NCBI RefSeq assembly: GCF_964355755.1
Contig: NC_092671.1
Span: 34,925,304 to 34,989,303, forward strand
From: Antedon mediterranea
Lineage: Eukaryota; Echinodermata; Crinoidea; Comatulida; Antedonidae
Length of the DNA: 64,000 nt
Reading direction: 5' to 3'
Below the pieces are notes generated by a model, which saw nothing but the letters and a program-made list of their open reading frames with translations, did no database searches and was not told the origin of the DNA. Made by a program: the position numbers and the translations under genes. This document shows, piece after piece, positions 10,976 to 22,796 of this stretch. Every line of letters begins with the position of its first letter. Within the stretch, counting starts at the first letter, position 1.

Positions 10976-11242
10976 TTAAATTTCATCATTTATAATATCT
11001 TCTGCGTTGAAATCATTTTGATTTGGCATTGAAGAATAATAAACAGCATTATCACAAGGTCCTCTATCTTCGTCTACGTTAGTTATCATTCTTATTCTCT
11101 TATTAACTACCGAGTCTAATTTGTTGTCATTATCCCGTGTTTCTGATTTTATAGATTTATTTCTGAACACGATTCGGTGTAATGTTTGGCGATTTAGAAT
11201 AACTATTAACAATACCACAGCGATAACAACGACGGCCCTTCC
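10976..11242 (-). pseudogene. Ig receptor 3' fragment (membrane span and tail)
   Basis: The frame encodes part of the membrane span with its arginine (GRAVVVIAVVLLIVI) and a tail ending in AVYYSSMPNQNDF and a stop at 10976. It matches the C-terminus of 40521-41906. Homology stops at 11242, where retrotransposon sequence begins. All Ig domains are missing. The tail tyrosine sits in VYYSSM, an ITIM-like setting. Confidence 0.8.
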
Positions 11243-12880
11243 CTTTCTAAACCATAAGTAATATTTGATTGAATAAATTATAAAGCATAAGTACAACGGG
11301 GTACAATATGGCGTAAACTAAACAGAATTCCAGATTTCTTTTTTATCCTATTTTTAATAAAGTATATATGGCTATTCCATGTGATGTGTTTATCTAAACA
11401 CCTAAAAACTGAATTTCATTGACTTCTTTAGGCCTAATAGTAACATTTTTGTAATAAATATTGTTATATTTATTAATAGTTTTATGTCGGTTACAAAAAA
11501 TAATATAATTAGTTTTCTCCAAATCTCCAAGTTAATTTATTAGCGTCACATCAGTGATATTTTTTTTAAATGATGATTTACCAAAGACAAATCAATATTA
11601 CTGCCTGCGAAATTGTGATATATGTTAGTATCATCGGCAAATAAACGAAATTAAACAAAACTGGAAGAATTTGGTAAGTCATTAATATAAATTAGAAAAA
11701 GAGTGGGTCCAAGAACCGAGCCTTGCGGAACACCGCATTGAATAGGTAACTGATCGGAGCTTTGACCGTTCAAAAAAACAAATTGGGATCTATTTTTTAA
11801 ATAATCTGTAAACAAAAGTAACGGTTGCCCTCTAATGCCATAATAATATAATTTGGATAAAAAAAATTGGTGATTAATTGTATCGAAGGCCTATAGAGAA
11901 ATCAATAAATATACTTAGTGAAGACTTATTATTATCAAATTGGTAAAGAAAATTATTAATTAGATTAATTAAGGATAATTTTGTACTATATTTTTTACGA
12001 AAACCGTACTGGTGTTTAAAGAACAAATTATATTTTTCAAAGAAGATAATAAGTCTGTTATTGATTATTCTTCAAACATTTTACTAAATAAAGGCGAGAT
12101 GGAGATTGGACGATAATTACCGGGTTTATCTGTACTACCTTTCTTAAATAAAGGTATTACTTTTGCTACTTTCAAAGCAGTGGGGAAACGACTATGTGTA
12201 AATGATAAATTAATAATGTAGGATAGCGGCATTGCAATAACGTTTGCAGCTATAACAATCAATTTAGCCGGTAAATCATCATATCCAGCTGATTTTCGTC
12301 ATAACATGTAGGGTTTAAATAAAAAGATTTTCTGAAGCATTTGTCAAAAAAATCAGAATAGATGGATGTGTAGATGCAATTTTCTCTGCAAGGTTGGGAC
12401 CGATGTTGGTGAAATACTGATTAAAGGTATTTACAATTTGTTCGGGAGTATCATGAACTATTTCATTTCCATTATCGTGTTTAATTATTCATTTTTCAGG
12501 TAGGTTATGATTAGATTTGTTTTTCCCAAGAAGATTATTGATAGTTTGCCATGTTTTCGAGGAATTATTCTGGTTGTGTAAAAGTAAAGTAGTATAATTT
12601 CTTTTAGCTAGTCTAAGTACTTTTGTTAACGTATTTATATACTTCTTATATATGGTTACTTTACTAATTTCGTGTCCTGATTTAATCACCTTTGAATACA
12701 ATTTATGGTTTTTATTAATTGATTTTTTAATTGATTTGGTAATCCATGGTTTATTTTTTGTTTTTGTTTTTGTAGATTTCTCTACATGAATATTACAATA
12801 ATCACTAAATAGTGTATTGAATAACTCGTATGCTTCGTCAACCTCATTATAAGAGTAAATTGCATCTCACGAAATAATGT
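11243..12880 (-). mobile_element. Degenerate CR1/Jockey-like LINE
   Basis: Reverse-transcriptase pieces lie in 5'-to-3' order on the minus strand. They are the linker region with KTWQTINNLLGK (12489-12701), then AKVIPLFKKGSTDKPGNYRPIS (12065-12262), [20 protein letters not shown] (about 11675-11740) and FADDTNIY (about 11620-11645). Frames are broken many times. It truncates the Ig fragment at 10976-11242. Confidence 0.75.
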
Positions 12881-12894
12881 TAATGTTGTTAATG

Positions 12895-14310
12895 TCATCC
12901 TACGACGACTTAATTCATAGTGGGTGCCATGATAATTTGTCTCCACACATCTCTATCAAGCATGCTCTGCCTCAGTTCACTCAGGTCTAGTTTGGTTTCT
13001 TTTAACAGTATGTCGAGCCAAGTCAGTTGAGGTCTTCCCACTTTCCTTTTCTCTTCTGGTTCCCAAAGGAGAACTCTTGAGGCTGGCTCAGAGCTTCTCA
13101 TAACATGACCGGCCAGACCCATGTGACGTCTTTGAATGATGGTCGTAAGACGGGGAAGGTTGCCATATAGTGTCTTGTTGGTGGCGTGTGAGGACCATGG
13201 GATATTTTGGACTTTCCTCAGCATGCGGGTGTATGCTCCATCCAATGATTTTGAGAGCGATGAAGTAAGACTCCATGTCTCACAGCCGTAAAGAAGAATG
13301 GCTTCAACTGTTGACTTAAAGAGGCGGATTTTAGTGGACTTGTTGTTGATACGAGATACCCATATTTTTGAAAGACTGTTCAGCGCACCCCATGCTTGAC
13401 CAAGTCTTGCTTCGACATCATTGTTAGTGGATGAACAGTAGCTTCCGAGGTACTTGAAATCCTCTACATGTTCTATTGCTGATCCATCCAGTGTGAGAAT
13501 TATAGAAGGTGATGAGGGGTTTAAATGTATGAATTGGGTCTTCTTGATGTTTAAGTATAAACCTATAGCTTGTGTGGCTTGTTGAATTCTGTGCAGTAGA
13601 TTTTCGGCTGCCTGTATGGAATCTTCAAGAATGGAGATGTCATCGGCAAAGTCCAGGTCTGGTAGTACTTCAGCAGGATGTCTTCTACTACGCTTACGGT
13701 GGAGGGTAAGACCATCTGATGATGTAGTTGCTGATCGCATTGCATAGTCAAGGCAGACAATAAACAAGAATGGAGCAAGAGAGTCTCCTTGAAGTACGTC
13801 AGAGTCAATGTTGAAGCAATCAGTCTCACCATCTGGAGTCAGGACAACTGCTGATGTATTGATATACATTACTCTGATGGCTTCTACAATTTTATGAGGG
13901 ATGCCGTATGCTAGGATGATCTTCATCATGATGTTGCGATTGATGGAATCGAAGGCTTTGCGAAAGTCAATAAAGATAATGACTGCCTCTTTGTGATGAT
14001 TCTTAACCTCTTCAAAAAATTCTCCTCATTGCAAGAATGTGCGTAGTTGTTGATCGTGTCTGACGAAAGCCGTTCTGGTTGGGGCGTAAAACTTCATTAA
14101 TCACAGGACGTATCCTATTTAAAATCAGGCGATTGTAGATTTTTGCAGCCGATTGTGATAATGAAATACCCCTGTAGTTATCTGGTTTTGAAAGATCACC
14201 TTTTTTCAGGATAGGAACGATCCCAGAAATTCCCAATTCTGATGGCCTGTTTCCTTCTAGAGTTTGATTGCAGAAAGAAGTGAGAGCTTTCTGGGTGCCT
14301 ACTACTCACT
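12895..14310 (-). mobile_element. RTE-like non-LTR retrotransposon fragment
   Basis: A 339-codon frame (12910-13929) carries the second half of a reverse transcriptase: VLQGDSLAPFLF, LDFADDISIL (FADD at residues 94-97), LYLNIKKTQ, FKYLGSYCS, then the C-terminal LYGCETWSL and GRPQLTWLD motifs. A second piece at 14012-14236 holds the earlier fingers region (VPILKKGDLSKPDNYRGISL, NQNGFRQTRST), one frameshift away. The endonuclease is absent, so it is 5'-truncated. The clade call is by motif style only. Confidence 0.75.
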
Positions 14311-14315
14311 GTAGG

Positions 14316-15180
14316 TGTACGTCATTACTGTGATTTGTGCGCGTAGTAAGTAACTAGGTATTTAAATCTCTATAGTAACAATTTCCTCCTCTAGGACGTT
14401 ATAATAATTTCAAATAATTAATTGAGAAACTCCTTATAAAAATACCTTCTTTAATATTTCTAAATAAGTAATTAAATGAACAATTTCATTTGTTATAAAA
14501 TCCGATATTTAAAAATATATGTCAAGGCATGTGGGTAGGGTTGGGCAGGCCTAGGCTATCTTTAATTTAATCATTTTTGTTTTAAAAACTACAAAATATT
14601 ATTAATTAGAATTACTCCTACTTCTTTAATATAATTTTAAATTTTTTTTAATAATAAAATGTTTTATTATTCAATGCTATGTCCTGGCCTACATCCATAG
14701 TATGCCTTACTGTTCGATTTTAAATATCATTTTATTCTTACCTTTATTATTTATTCGTGGAAATTTTGTATTGTTGCACCACAAAATAAGAGAGGCATAA
14801 TGCGTTATTTTATGATAAATATAGTAAATATAATACAATTTACAAATAATGTTTGATAAATTCAATCGAAATAGTTTGTAAAGAAACAAAGCACAGAAAC
14901 AAGGAGATGATGTCTCTTCACCGTGTTGTCGGAGCTAGCGCTAGTTGTATACTGGAGTTTCTTAGTTGTGTACACAAACTCTATTCCGCGAAAAAAATTG
15001 TGACGTCATACGTGTCATTAGGACAATCAAAGATGAATTATATATTTTGCGTCATTCACTCACAGGTGTCCTCTTTCTAGAAGTTTATTAGAAGATAATT
15101 TTAAAACTAATTAAATTTATTGCAATTTATTTCCCGATCATTATACATATATTTGTATTATCCACAAATAGGCATATTAT
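14316..15180 (-). promoter_or_regulatory. Flank module F2 (partial)
   Basis: Second copy of the module at 900-2460, starting abruptly at the RTE-like element. It keeps the TGTGCGCGTAGTAA word, the donor AAAG|GTAAGAATA near 14738-14745, and the TGACGTCA/TATATAATT block at about 14990-15050. The part homologous to 900-1550 is missing. Confidence 0.45.
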
Positions 15181-16093
15181 TTTAAATAAAACAAAGATCT
15201 TTGATTGAAACAAAAATAAAAGTTGTATTTCTTACAGTTCCCAAGGAAACAAATAATACGTAACATAACTTTGGTTTTTTGTTTTGGTGTGACTAGATGA
15301 CGCTTTTTAGCAAGGAAGATTGATTACCAAATTTGTTCATCTGATGTGTTACAATGTGTTGCCATTTTACTGTAACCTATTCATTTATTGTGTAAACGAA
15401 ATTCTGAAATATACCAGATTGATAATTAATGTAAATATTATACCATACCCATAGGATAAATATTATAATCTACAGAAGAAAACTTAAATTATATTTCTTA
15501 GTTAACTCATCATTCGCGATTAATTCAAGTTTATATTTCTAGTTTTCATAATAATTCGCCGTGAGAGGTAAGCTTTCTTATACATGTTGTAAACAAATCA
15601 TCAGAGGTCGTAATTTTTTTTAAATTGTTCAAGATTATCTCTTTTTTAATTATAATTATATTATTTATTATAAATAATCTAATCGAAAGACCAAATATTA
15701 AATTTTTTTTTAATTCTTTCAACTACCTTGTGATGTGGTTATGCATGATGTAGAATTTTCTTAGAATCAGAGTATGGGATTTGTTTCAATTTCCTTTAAA
15801 ATCTACCACACTTCCTCACAGTTTCCTCCTAAGTTTTTGAGTAAAGAAAAATGTCGGTAGTTATCATAACTTGTTAACTTCCTTATATGCATAGGTAACA
15901 CAAACATTATATTTCAACAATTTTTCCAGTTTTTAATTATAAAGAAAAAGTTCGGCAAAATTATATTAATCAATTATTTAATTAATTCTATATTATCATA
16001 TGGTATACATTATATGCATAATAACACATACATTTTTATAATATTCTGTCGTTACGCGTGAAATACATTCTAAATATTGTGTACAATTAATCA
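15180..16093. other. Intergenic stretch, no gene seen
   Basis: AT-rich DNA without a conserved frame, and without a clear relative elsewhere in the window. Confidence 0.4.
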
Positions 16094-16207
16094 TCTATAT
16101 ATAAATTTACGTAAGGGCAAAAATCGGTAAATCGTGCGTTATTTCTAGAATGTTTACTCGATGGTATATAAAGTTGGTTCGTACTTTCGGTACTAATTTT
16201 AACCACT
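16094..16207 (+). mobile_element. Helitron 5'-end fragment
   Basis: It starts TCTATATATAAATTTACG after an A and matches the first 115 or so bases of the complete element at 29566-31119 with few differences. The rest is missing. Confidence 0.55.
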
Positions 16208-16650
16208 ATATTGATACATCAGATATATAATAATATAAAAACAATTAGTAGATAAATTAAGAAAGAATTTACTGAAGAAACCATGTTTAAATTACTTTTT
16301 ATTTATTTTATAATCTGTCGACTTATTAATATATTATAGTAGCGTGACCAGGGAAGAGTGAACTAAAGGCGTGGTAAATCCCCAGCCGTGTATGCAGCTG
16401 TAATTGACGTAGGTAGCATTTATAGACGACAACTCATCTAGATATGCAGTTGATAGTAGGCCTACATTCAGATAATACGGCTTGTTTATCCTTGACTCTA
16501 TTTACTATTGTACTTAAATTATTTTAATTATAGTTTGTATCATATCTGTTTACTGTGACATAGAATAACTCTCTAGCCTACGTGAACTAATTTGAAGATG
16601 TAGTTATTTAGATCCTCCGTTTTGTCATCGTTTAACACCTGTTAGGTCAG
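16208..16650 (-). other. 3' flank of broken Ig receptor copy 3
   Basis: Homologous to 10030-10970 and 40090-40520, with the conserved CAGCTG/GACGTAGGT block at about 16370-16430. No intact gene. Confidence 0.4.
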
Positions 16651-16658
16651 CTCTCATA

Positions 16659-16848
16659 TTAAACTTCATCATTTATAATATCTTCTGCGTTGACATCATT
16701 TTGATTTGGCACTGAAAAATAATAAACAGCATTATCACAAGGTCCTCTATCTTCGTCTACGTTAGTTCTCTTATTAACTACCGAGTCTAATTTCTTGTCA
16801 TTATCCTGTGTTTCTGATTTGATAAATTTATTGCTGAACACGATTCGG
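16659..16848 (-). pseudogene. Ig receptor cytoplasmic-tail fragment
   Basis: Encodes only the tail (FSNKFIKSETQDNDKKLDS ... AVYYFSVPNQND) and a stop near 16659. Homology to 40521-41906 ends at 16848, before the membrane span. The VYYFSV tyrosine motif is kept. Confidence 0.75.
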
Positions 16849-17029
16849 CCAGCCTTGTCCCAGCAACTTTATGATACAGAGACATTCTGATAATTAGTAA
16901 AATTCAGATAATAATAGCTTGTTTATTAATCTTAGATATATGTTTGTATAGGTAACACTATTTAATTGATCACTTAAATTATGATGGTTTACTTTACTTA
17001 TTGTTTTTATATCATCATCTCTGGATTTT

Positions 17030-17100
17030 AGTCGCGTGCAAACGCGACTCTGCAGTTCACTATGTCGGTCGGTTGGTCGGTCGGTCGGTAAACACTAACA
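17030..17100. repeat. GTCGG repeat element, short copy
   Basis: AGTCGCGTGCAAACGCGACT hairpin, TTCACTATGTCGG and a GGTCGGTCGG tract. Same family as 9545-9800. Confidence 0.5.
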
Positions 17101-17214
17101 AATTTGCAGCCATGTGACGGTGACCATCACGTGAAATATCTAGTTCAGTTTTTTTAGATCCAATGTTTAGCCATCGTGTGTGATACCTTGTAAACAGGTT
17201 CTCAGTTCTCATAT

Positions 17215-17866
17215 TGAACTTCATCATCTTTATTTGATACTGATAAATAATAAATAGCATTATCACAAGAAACTCCACCTTCGTGTTCGTTAGTTGTCAT
17301 TCTTATTCTCTTATTATTTATTAACGAACGAGTCTAATTTGTTGTCATTATCCTGGGTTTCTGATTTTATAAATGTATTGCTGAATAGGATTCGGCGTAA
17401 TGTTTGCCGATTAAGAATAACTATTAACAATATTGCAGTTATAGCAATGACGGCCCTTCCTATAACAACTCCCAGTAATACCAGTTCAGATTTGCTGTTA
17501 TATTATAGTTTATATATATGCCCGTCAATACTACTATTAAAGTACTGATCATCGTTAAGAAGTGTCGTTGATAGATTAACATGGATCTCTCGTGTTATGT
17601 TTAAAGTTGACGATGAATTCCAAACCATTCCATCTTCTATTACAAAACATGTAAGATCTGTGATGTCAAAAATTGACGTTGTGGAATTAACAATGTCTCC
17701 AGGAATATATGGTGAGATCTGCCATTCATACTTGAGATTATTTGTCTTAAAGTTTCTTGCAGAACACTGGAACTGAACATCACCTGTCTCTTGCACTGAT
17801 AGTAATTTAGGTTTAATTTCCACATCAGGTAATAATACATTAAGTCTGATTGTACAATTCTTTGTC
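17215..17866 (-). pseudogene. Ig receptor 3' half, broken
   Basis: Carries Ig domain 3 (KPKLLSVQETGDVQFQCSA, KYEWQIS, CFVIEDGMVWNSS), a membrane span with arginine (GVVIGRAVIAITAILL) and a tail with IYYLSV. About 15 codons of domain 3 are lost between ITD and CFV. Frame breaks separate the span from domain 3 and scramble the tail end. At 17866 it jumps directly to the upstream flank block at 17890, so domains 1-2 and the leader are deleted. Confidence 0.75.
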
Positions 17867-17879
17867 TTTCAGCCTTCCA

Positions 17880-18604
17880 TGTGTTTTTCAACTCAATACT
17901 AATGGTATCGGTTATAAAAGCCTAGTGTCATAAATATATCATTGAAATCAGGAAATAAGCATTATGTCGCCGTTCAGTAGTTCAAGTGGTTATTTTCAGT
18001 TTTACTTTTTTTTTCTAACCATACGACGCATCTTTTGTAGAGTAGAGTACGGAAGTTCAGATGGAAACGTACCGCATAGTATTGTAATAATTTTGTCTAA
18101 TAATATCAAGAGAATTGGAAGGTATATTCACATTTTAATTTTCATTAGTAGATTTACCTCATCCGACTAAATACAGCAGGCCTACCTGAAGAAGAAAAAA
18201 TATCCTACTAGCACCACCACCCGTAGACACAATTTAAGAATCTATAAAAAATCGAAGAAGAAGGGATTGAAGTCGAGATTGATAACCGGAATGAATTGCC
18301 TTATGAAGTAGTCAATTTACGAAGTTTAACAAAAGATTGGAACAGTGAAGTGAAGGTATTTTTTTACTAAGATGCATAATTGACGGTGGTAAACTAGTCC
18401 TATTTAGTAGGCCTACACACTTCAAATACAAGTTAATTAGTATGCATTTCATCAGGGGATGGGAACCTCTTACCCACTGCAGTTCTCCAGCAATATCCAT
18501 CTTTCTTTCTTTTTTTCTTTAGAGGGTACTGGACTGTAAGTTTGTAGAAATATAGTAGATCGTTAGAAATGATTGATATGAAGAGCATTGTATTGTAGTT
18601 TTAT
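17880..18604 (-). promoter_or_regulatory. Upstream flank and flank module F3 (first part)
   Basis: 17890-17960 repeats the GGTATCGGTTATAAAAGCC block found at 640-680 and 45895-45925. 18160-18604 matches 46140-46610, including the donor TGG|GTAAGAGG near 18463-18475. At 18604 homology is cut by the 10-kb retrotransposon nest and resumes at 28645. Confidence 0.5.
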
Positions 18605-18714
18605 TATTTTTTTATTATTAGGTAACAGTAGTAGTAGTAGTAGTTTCTTTTTGTATTTATGACTCCGCTTGAGTAAGACGTGCCAAACGAGAGCTCCGAT
18701 ATTACTTTTTCATA

Positions 18715-19111
18715 ATGGCTACAACACGTTCCAAAAAGCCTGACAACGTAAGTTTTGAAGAATTTGTTAAAGAATCTCTTTCCAATATCATGAAATCGCA
18801 AAATAACCTTAAGAGTAAACTAGCTGAATCTATTAAATTCAACGAAGACCGAATTATTGCTCTTGAAAAGGCTCAGTCGCGTTACGAAGCTAGGCAGGCG
18901 GAATTCGTCGACGATTTGCATACAGCTCACAACACAATTGCGTCTATGCAGGCTGAGCTAAACAAGGCTGAACGCTTCTCCAGGAGAAATAACATTCGCA
19001 TTGTGGGAATCGCTAAATCTGATAACGAAAACCCAATCAACATTGTAGAAGATTTCTTAGCCACTCATTTTAAAATTAAACCAACGATTGAGAGAGCCCA
19101 TTTTGAATTTG
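18715..19111 (+). pseudogene. LINE ORF1, N-terminal part
   Basis: Starts at ATG 18715. About 90 residues of charged, coiled-coil-like helix (ESLSNIMKSQNNLKSKL ... HNTIASMQAELNKAERFSR) lead into RRNNIRIVGI, the start of the RNA-binding fold of L1-type ORF1 proteins. It breaks after IERAH, where the inner LINE inserted. Confidence 0.75.
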
Positions 19112-19669
19112 AATTTTTTTTTTTTTGAATTTCTTTATTTAGTAATCAATGTTAAAAAACAATAAATACAATGCATAAAAAGTAGAAAAACAATTGCACA
19201 GAAACACAGGCCTTGATTACAAGGAATGCCAAGAAAAGTTAAAAACTTATTTCCACTTGGGTCCTAAAAACAAGGAACTGATAAAAAAACATACAAATTA
19301 CATCAAAAGAAACTTTGAAAAAAATGGTATAAAAATATAAAAGTTTAAAAATAACAATTTATCTAACACTTATCAAAATTTAATCCTAATTTACAGTTTT
19401 AAGAAAGATTGATTATAAGAGATATATACAAAAATTTATTTATTACACTAAAGTAAAAAAATTACAATTAATTTTAACACTTATTTATTTATATTTATTC
19501 TTAATTTACAGATTACAGAAAATTATTGATTTATTGCATTATACTAAAACCTTTTTATAATTTATTGCACATGAGAATTAAATGTTGAGGAGATGCTTTT
19601 TTAGTGCCAATTTAAAATGTTCTAATGAAATATTACTTTTAACATATAATGGTATAGCGTTCCAGGCTT

Positions 19670-20388
19670 TTATTGAGTTGTAATAAAAAGGTTTTTTTCG
19701 CAGCCCTTAATTATTGGAATCCTATAATTTAAATTTGTGGCACTACGTGTCCTTCTAGAGTGGTAATCAACAATACAAACAAAGTTACTATTTAGATACA
19801 TTGGAGCAGAATTATTAAAAATTGTATATACATTGCATAAACATTTGAACTTAACTCTTTCTGGGACGTTCAGATATCCGATTGATTTCAGCTCAGATTG
19901 ACCAACATGAGATCTCGAATCTGATTGAGTAATAAATCTGAATATTTTGTTTTGAGTAGTCTGAAGCCTGTGTTTGTGTACCTGAGAAGAGTCATTATAC
20001 CATGCTGGGGAAGCATAGTCAAAAAGAGGCTGAATTAGAGCTGAAGAGAGAAGTTTCCTACTACCAAAATCAAGATATTTGGATTGTCTGTACATAAATT
20101 TTAAACGGCTATTTGCGCTAGTTATTACTGAATTGGCAATCAGATTCCCAGAAGCCTGTTGGTCAATCTGGACACCTAAATACCTTACCGACTCTGTTGA
20201 TTTTATATCACATTCAAGGGCATTGAGTTGGAATGAGACATTTTTTATCGACGTTTCGTTTCCAACAGAATGCATTCAGTTTTACCTGGATGAATTGTAA
20301 GTCGGTTATCAATAAGCCACTCATTACAAAGATTTAACGAAGCACTAAGTACAGCCGAAATAGTATTAGGGTTTCGGTCTGAATACAA
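19670..20388 (-). pseudogene. LINE reverse transcriptase, thumb and C-terminal part
   Basis: Continues the inner-LINE RT past the hAT insertion: ILYSDRNPNTI, CNEWLIDNRLTIHPGKTE, then after a small disruption ESVRYLGVQID, QPLFDYASPAWYN and QNKIFRFIT. These are typical of the CR1/L2/Jockey group downstream of the YADD site. Confidence 0.75.
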
Positions 20389-20396
20389 GATGGCAC

Positions 20397-21928
20397 CAGC
20401 CGCGTAACAAGGGGGTCTTGTCAGGGGGGGCAAAGAGGAGAAAATCCTTCCAGACACCAAGTACTTGAGCCACAGCCCCCCCATGGTGGGGGCTGTGGCG
20501 AAGCGAATTTTGGTAAATGACACCCCTAGATCGTCGGAAATGGTACTCTCGCACATAAAATTCATGATAAATGGCGCCTAACTAGTAGTAGTTGGCCTGG
20601 AAATAACACTCCCATTTATTGCACAGCAATCAGCAAAATGATCGTACATTTTCCACCGTTAAAAACTCAGGTGACATAACATTTGAACATGTGAAAACCC
20701 AATCTAACATTGGATCCGCACCTGGCAAAGGTAGTAATTTTTCCGGTTAGAAGACTGAAACAGGGCCGTAACCAGGTTTGACGGCGGGGTGGATCGTTAA
20801 ATTGTTTAGTGGAACCATACCCTCGAATTTTTTTTTCTCTATAGGCCTATGTATGGCCGCAAATCGCATTTCCGGCTAAACTCTTTTGTTTATGAACTAT
20901 ATAATTTGGTGAAATTTCCAGCCCACGAATTTCAATTGCCGACCTTAAATTGTCAGAGGAAGGCATTCTCTTGCCGACCGAAACTAGGCTAGATCCCTCC
21001 TCCCTTTAAGCCTCCTAACAACAACAACATGGTACATTAAGGGATCGTATCATTGAGACTTTAACAGGCATATTCACCATCATGTGGTGTTTAGGTAACA
21101 AACCATGGAATTAAGGTGATCCCTGAATTCACTCAACCATTGCATCTTGCACTTGCGTGAGCTGCATGCTTTCTCTCTATACTATCAAGCAGCTGGCTGG
21201 GCACGTCACACGCACGCAGAGACCTGTGATGGGGAATACCCTTTTATGTCAAGCAAACAACTATGCTCTGTGCCACGATGTTCAGCAGTTATCAAATAGA
21301 ATTTATCTTGTAAATTTAGTGTTAGGTTTTTATATTTTAGTTAAAATATACTTTATATTCTTATGTCGATTTATATTAATTAAATTTATTAAGGCTTGAC
21401 TAGACCTGTAGTAAACAATCGTAGTGTTGTGTTAGTATGCCTGTGAAAGATTGAGTATTGGAGTGACAGCCAGCCACGAAAGTACGTTCATTTTGCTGAT
21501 CGCTAGCGCGTTACATACGATTAGTAGGAGTGTATTTTTTTAAGGTGGCCTCACACGCACAGCACAGCGTCACAATTGTGTATGAGATGCCCGCGATGGC
21601 GGCTTAGATAAAAGACGCCAAAAACCACAGTCAACTGACCGCATGTTAATGTACTGATAAGCAGTGCGTCTTCCCACGAGTTGTCAGTCAGGATTTTGTG
21701 TATTTCATATCATCTTACTTGAATATCATACTGTACTGTGACTCATTTGAAGCCATATCATATATCGTATATTTTATTCTTATCTTATATTTTCTTTCTT
21801 CTATCCCTTCTTTGTATTTTATTTTATTTTTTTTACTTGTTACCCAGCCCGATCGAACGCTTCTCAACCCGGTAATATCCGCCAGGGGGGTATTCCGCCC
21901 CCCTGCCCCCCCGCCTGTTACGCCACTG
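20397..21928. mobile_element. Non-autonomous hAT-type DNA transposon
   Basis: An 8-bp target duplication GATGGCAC stands at 20389-20396 and 21929-21936. The ends begin CAGCCGCGTAACAAG and, on the other strand, CAGTGGCGTAACAGG, which are hAT-type terminal repeats. Removing the insert and one duplication restores the RT frame of the host LINE across YADDCAI/LYSDRN. The 1.53-kb interior has no recognisable transposase, so it would need an enzyme in trans. Confidence 0.85.
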
Positions 21929-21936
21929 GATGGCAC

Positions 21937-22796
21937 AGTCATCTGCATATAGTAGCACTTTACATTTTGATTCAACTGATGAAACAACATCATTTATGTA
22001 CACTAGGAACAGCAAAGGTCCCAATATGCTCCCTTGGGAGACGCCATGTGCAATAGCCATATTTGTTTGATTTACCTCCCTTAATTTCAACAAATTGTTT
22101 CCTATTAGATAAGTAAGAACGGAACCATTTAGTTGAATCGCATCCGATTCTTCTGAGTTTATCACAAAGAATGAAGTGATCGACCGAATCGAAGGCCTTT
22201 CGAATGTCCAGCAAAACCATACCTGTAAGAAACCCATTGGCCATTTTTGATTTCACATGATCCAATAAATGAGTAAGACAGGTTTCAGTGGAAAACCCTT
22301 CTCTGAAACCAGACTGAAAATCTGTTATCACATCATTATCTTCCAGGTGTCTGGCTAGCTGGACATACACAGCCTTTTCTAGAATCTTAGAGGTACAACT
22401 TAATAGGCTAACAGGGCGGTAGTTATTTGTGTCAGTACGATCGCCTTTTTTAAATATCGGCTTTACTTTTGCTATTTTAAATTGGTCTGGTACAATTTCA
22501 GTTTTAAGGGAAAGGTTTATTATATGGGTTAGGGGACCTTTTAAGAAAGTTGCTCCATCTTTTCGAAAACGAGCAGGGATGCTGTCTGGTCCTGTGGCTT
22601 TATTAGGATTTAGTGAACTTAAATACTTTTCAACAAATTCTTCACTCACAGGATCAAGCTTAAATTTGGTAATATTTTTCTTATCATAATGAGTTTTAAA
22701 GTAACTAGAACCGGGTAGATTGATTGCTTTGTTGAGGTAACTTATTTCTGAGATCCTGAGCAACGTGAGTAAAGAATCTGTTGAATTCGGTTGCAA
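21937..22796 (-). pseudogene. LINE reverse transcriptase, N-terminal and palm part
   Basis: Shows FKIAKVKPIFKKGDRTDTNN, YRPVSLLSCTSKILEK, FQSGFREGFSTETCLTHLLD, LLDIRKAFDSVDH, then after a frameshift GVSQGSILGPLLFLVYIND and YADDCAI at 21937-21957. All main RT motifs are present, but in two frames. Confidence 0.8.

Noticed and set aside
11243-14310. One single retrotransposon
   Set aside because: Two different RTs are present (CR1/Jockey-like [15 protein letters not shown] and RTE-like LQGDSLAPFLF/FADDISIL), so they are two adjacent or nested elements.
21157-21993. Frames inside the hAT insert, considered as a transposase or cargo gene
   Set aside because: They are short and overlapping on both strands, with no transposase motifs. 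The frame 21833-22237 merely reads from the hAT end into the LINE RT.
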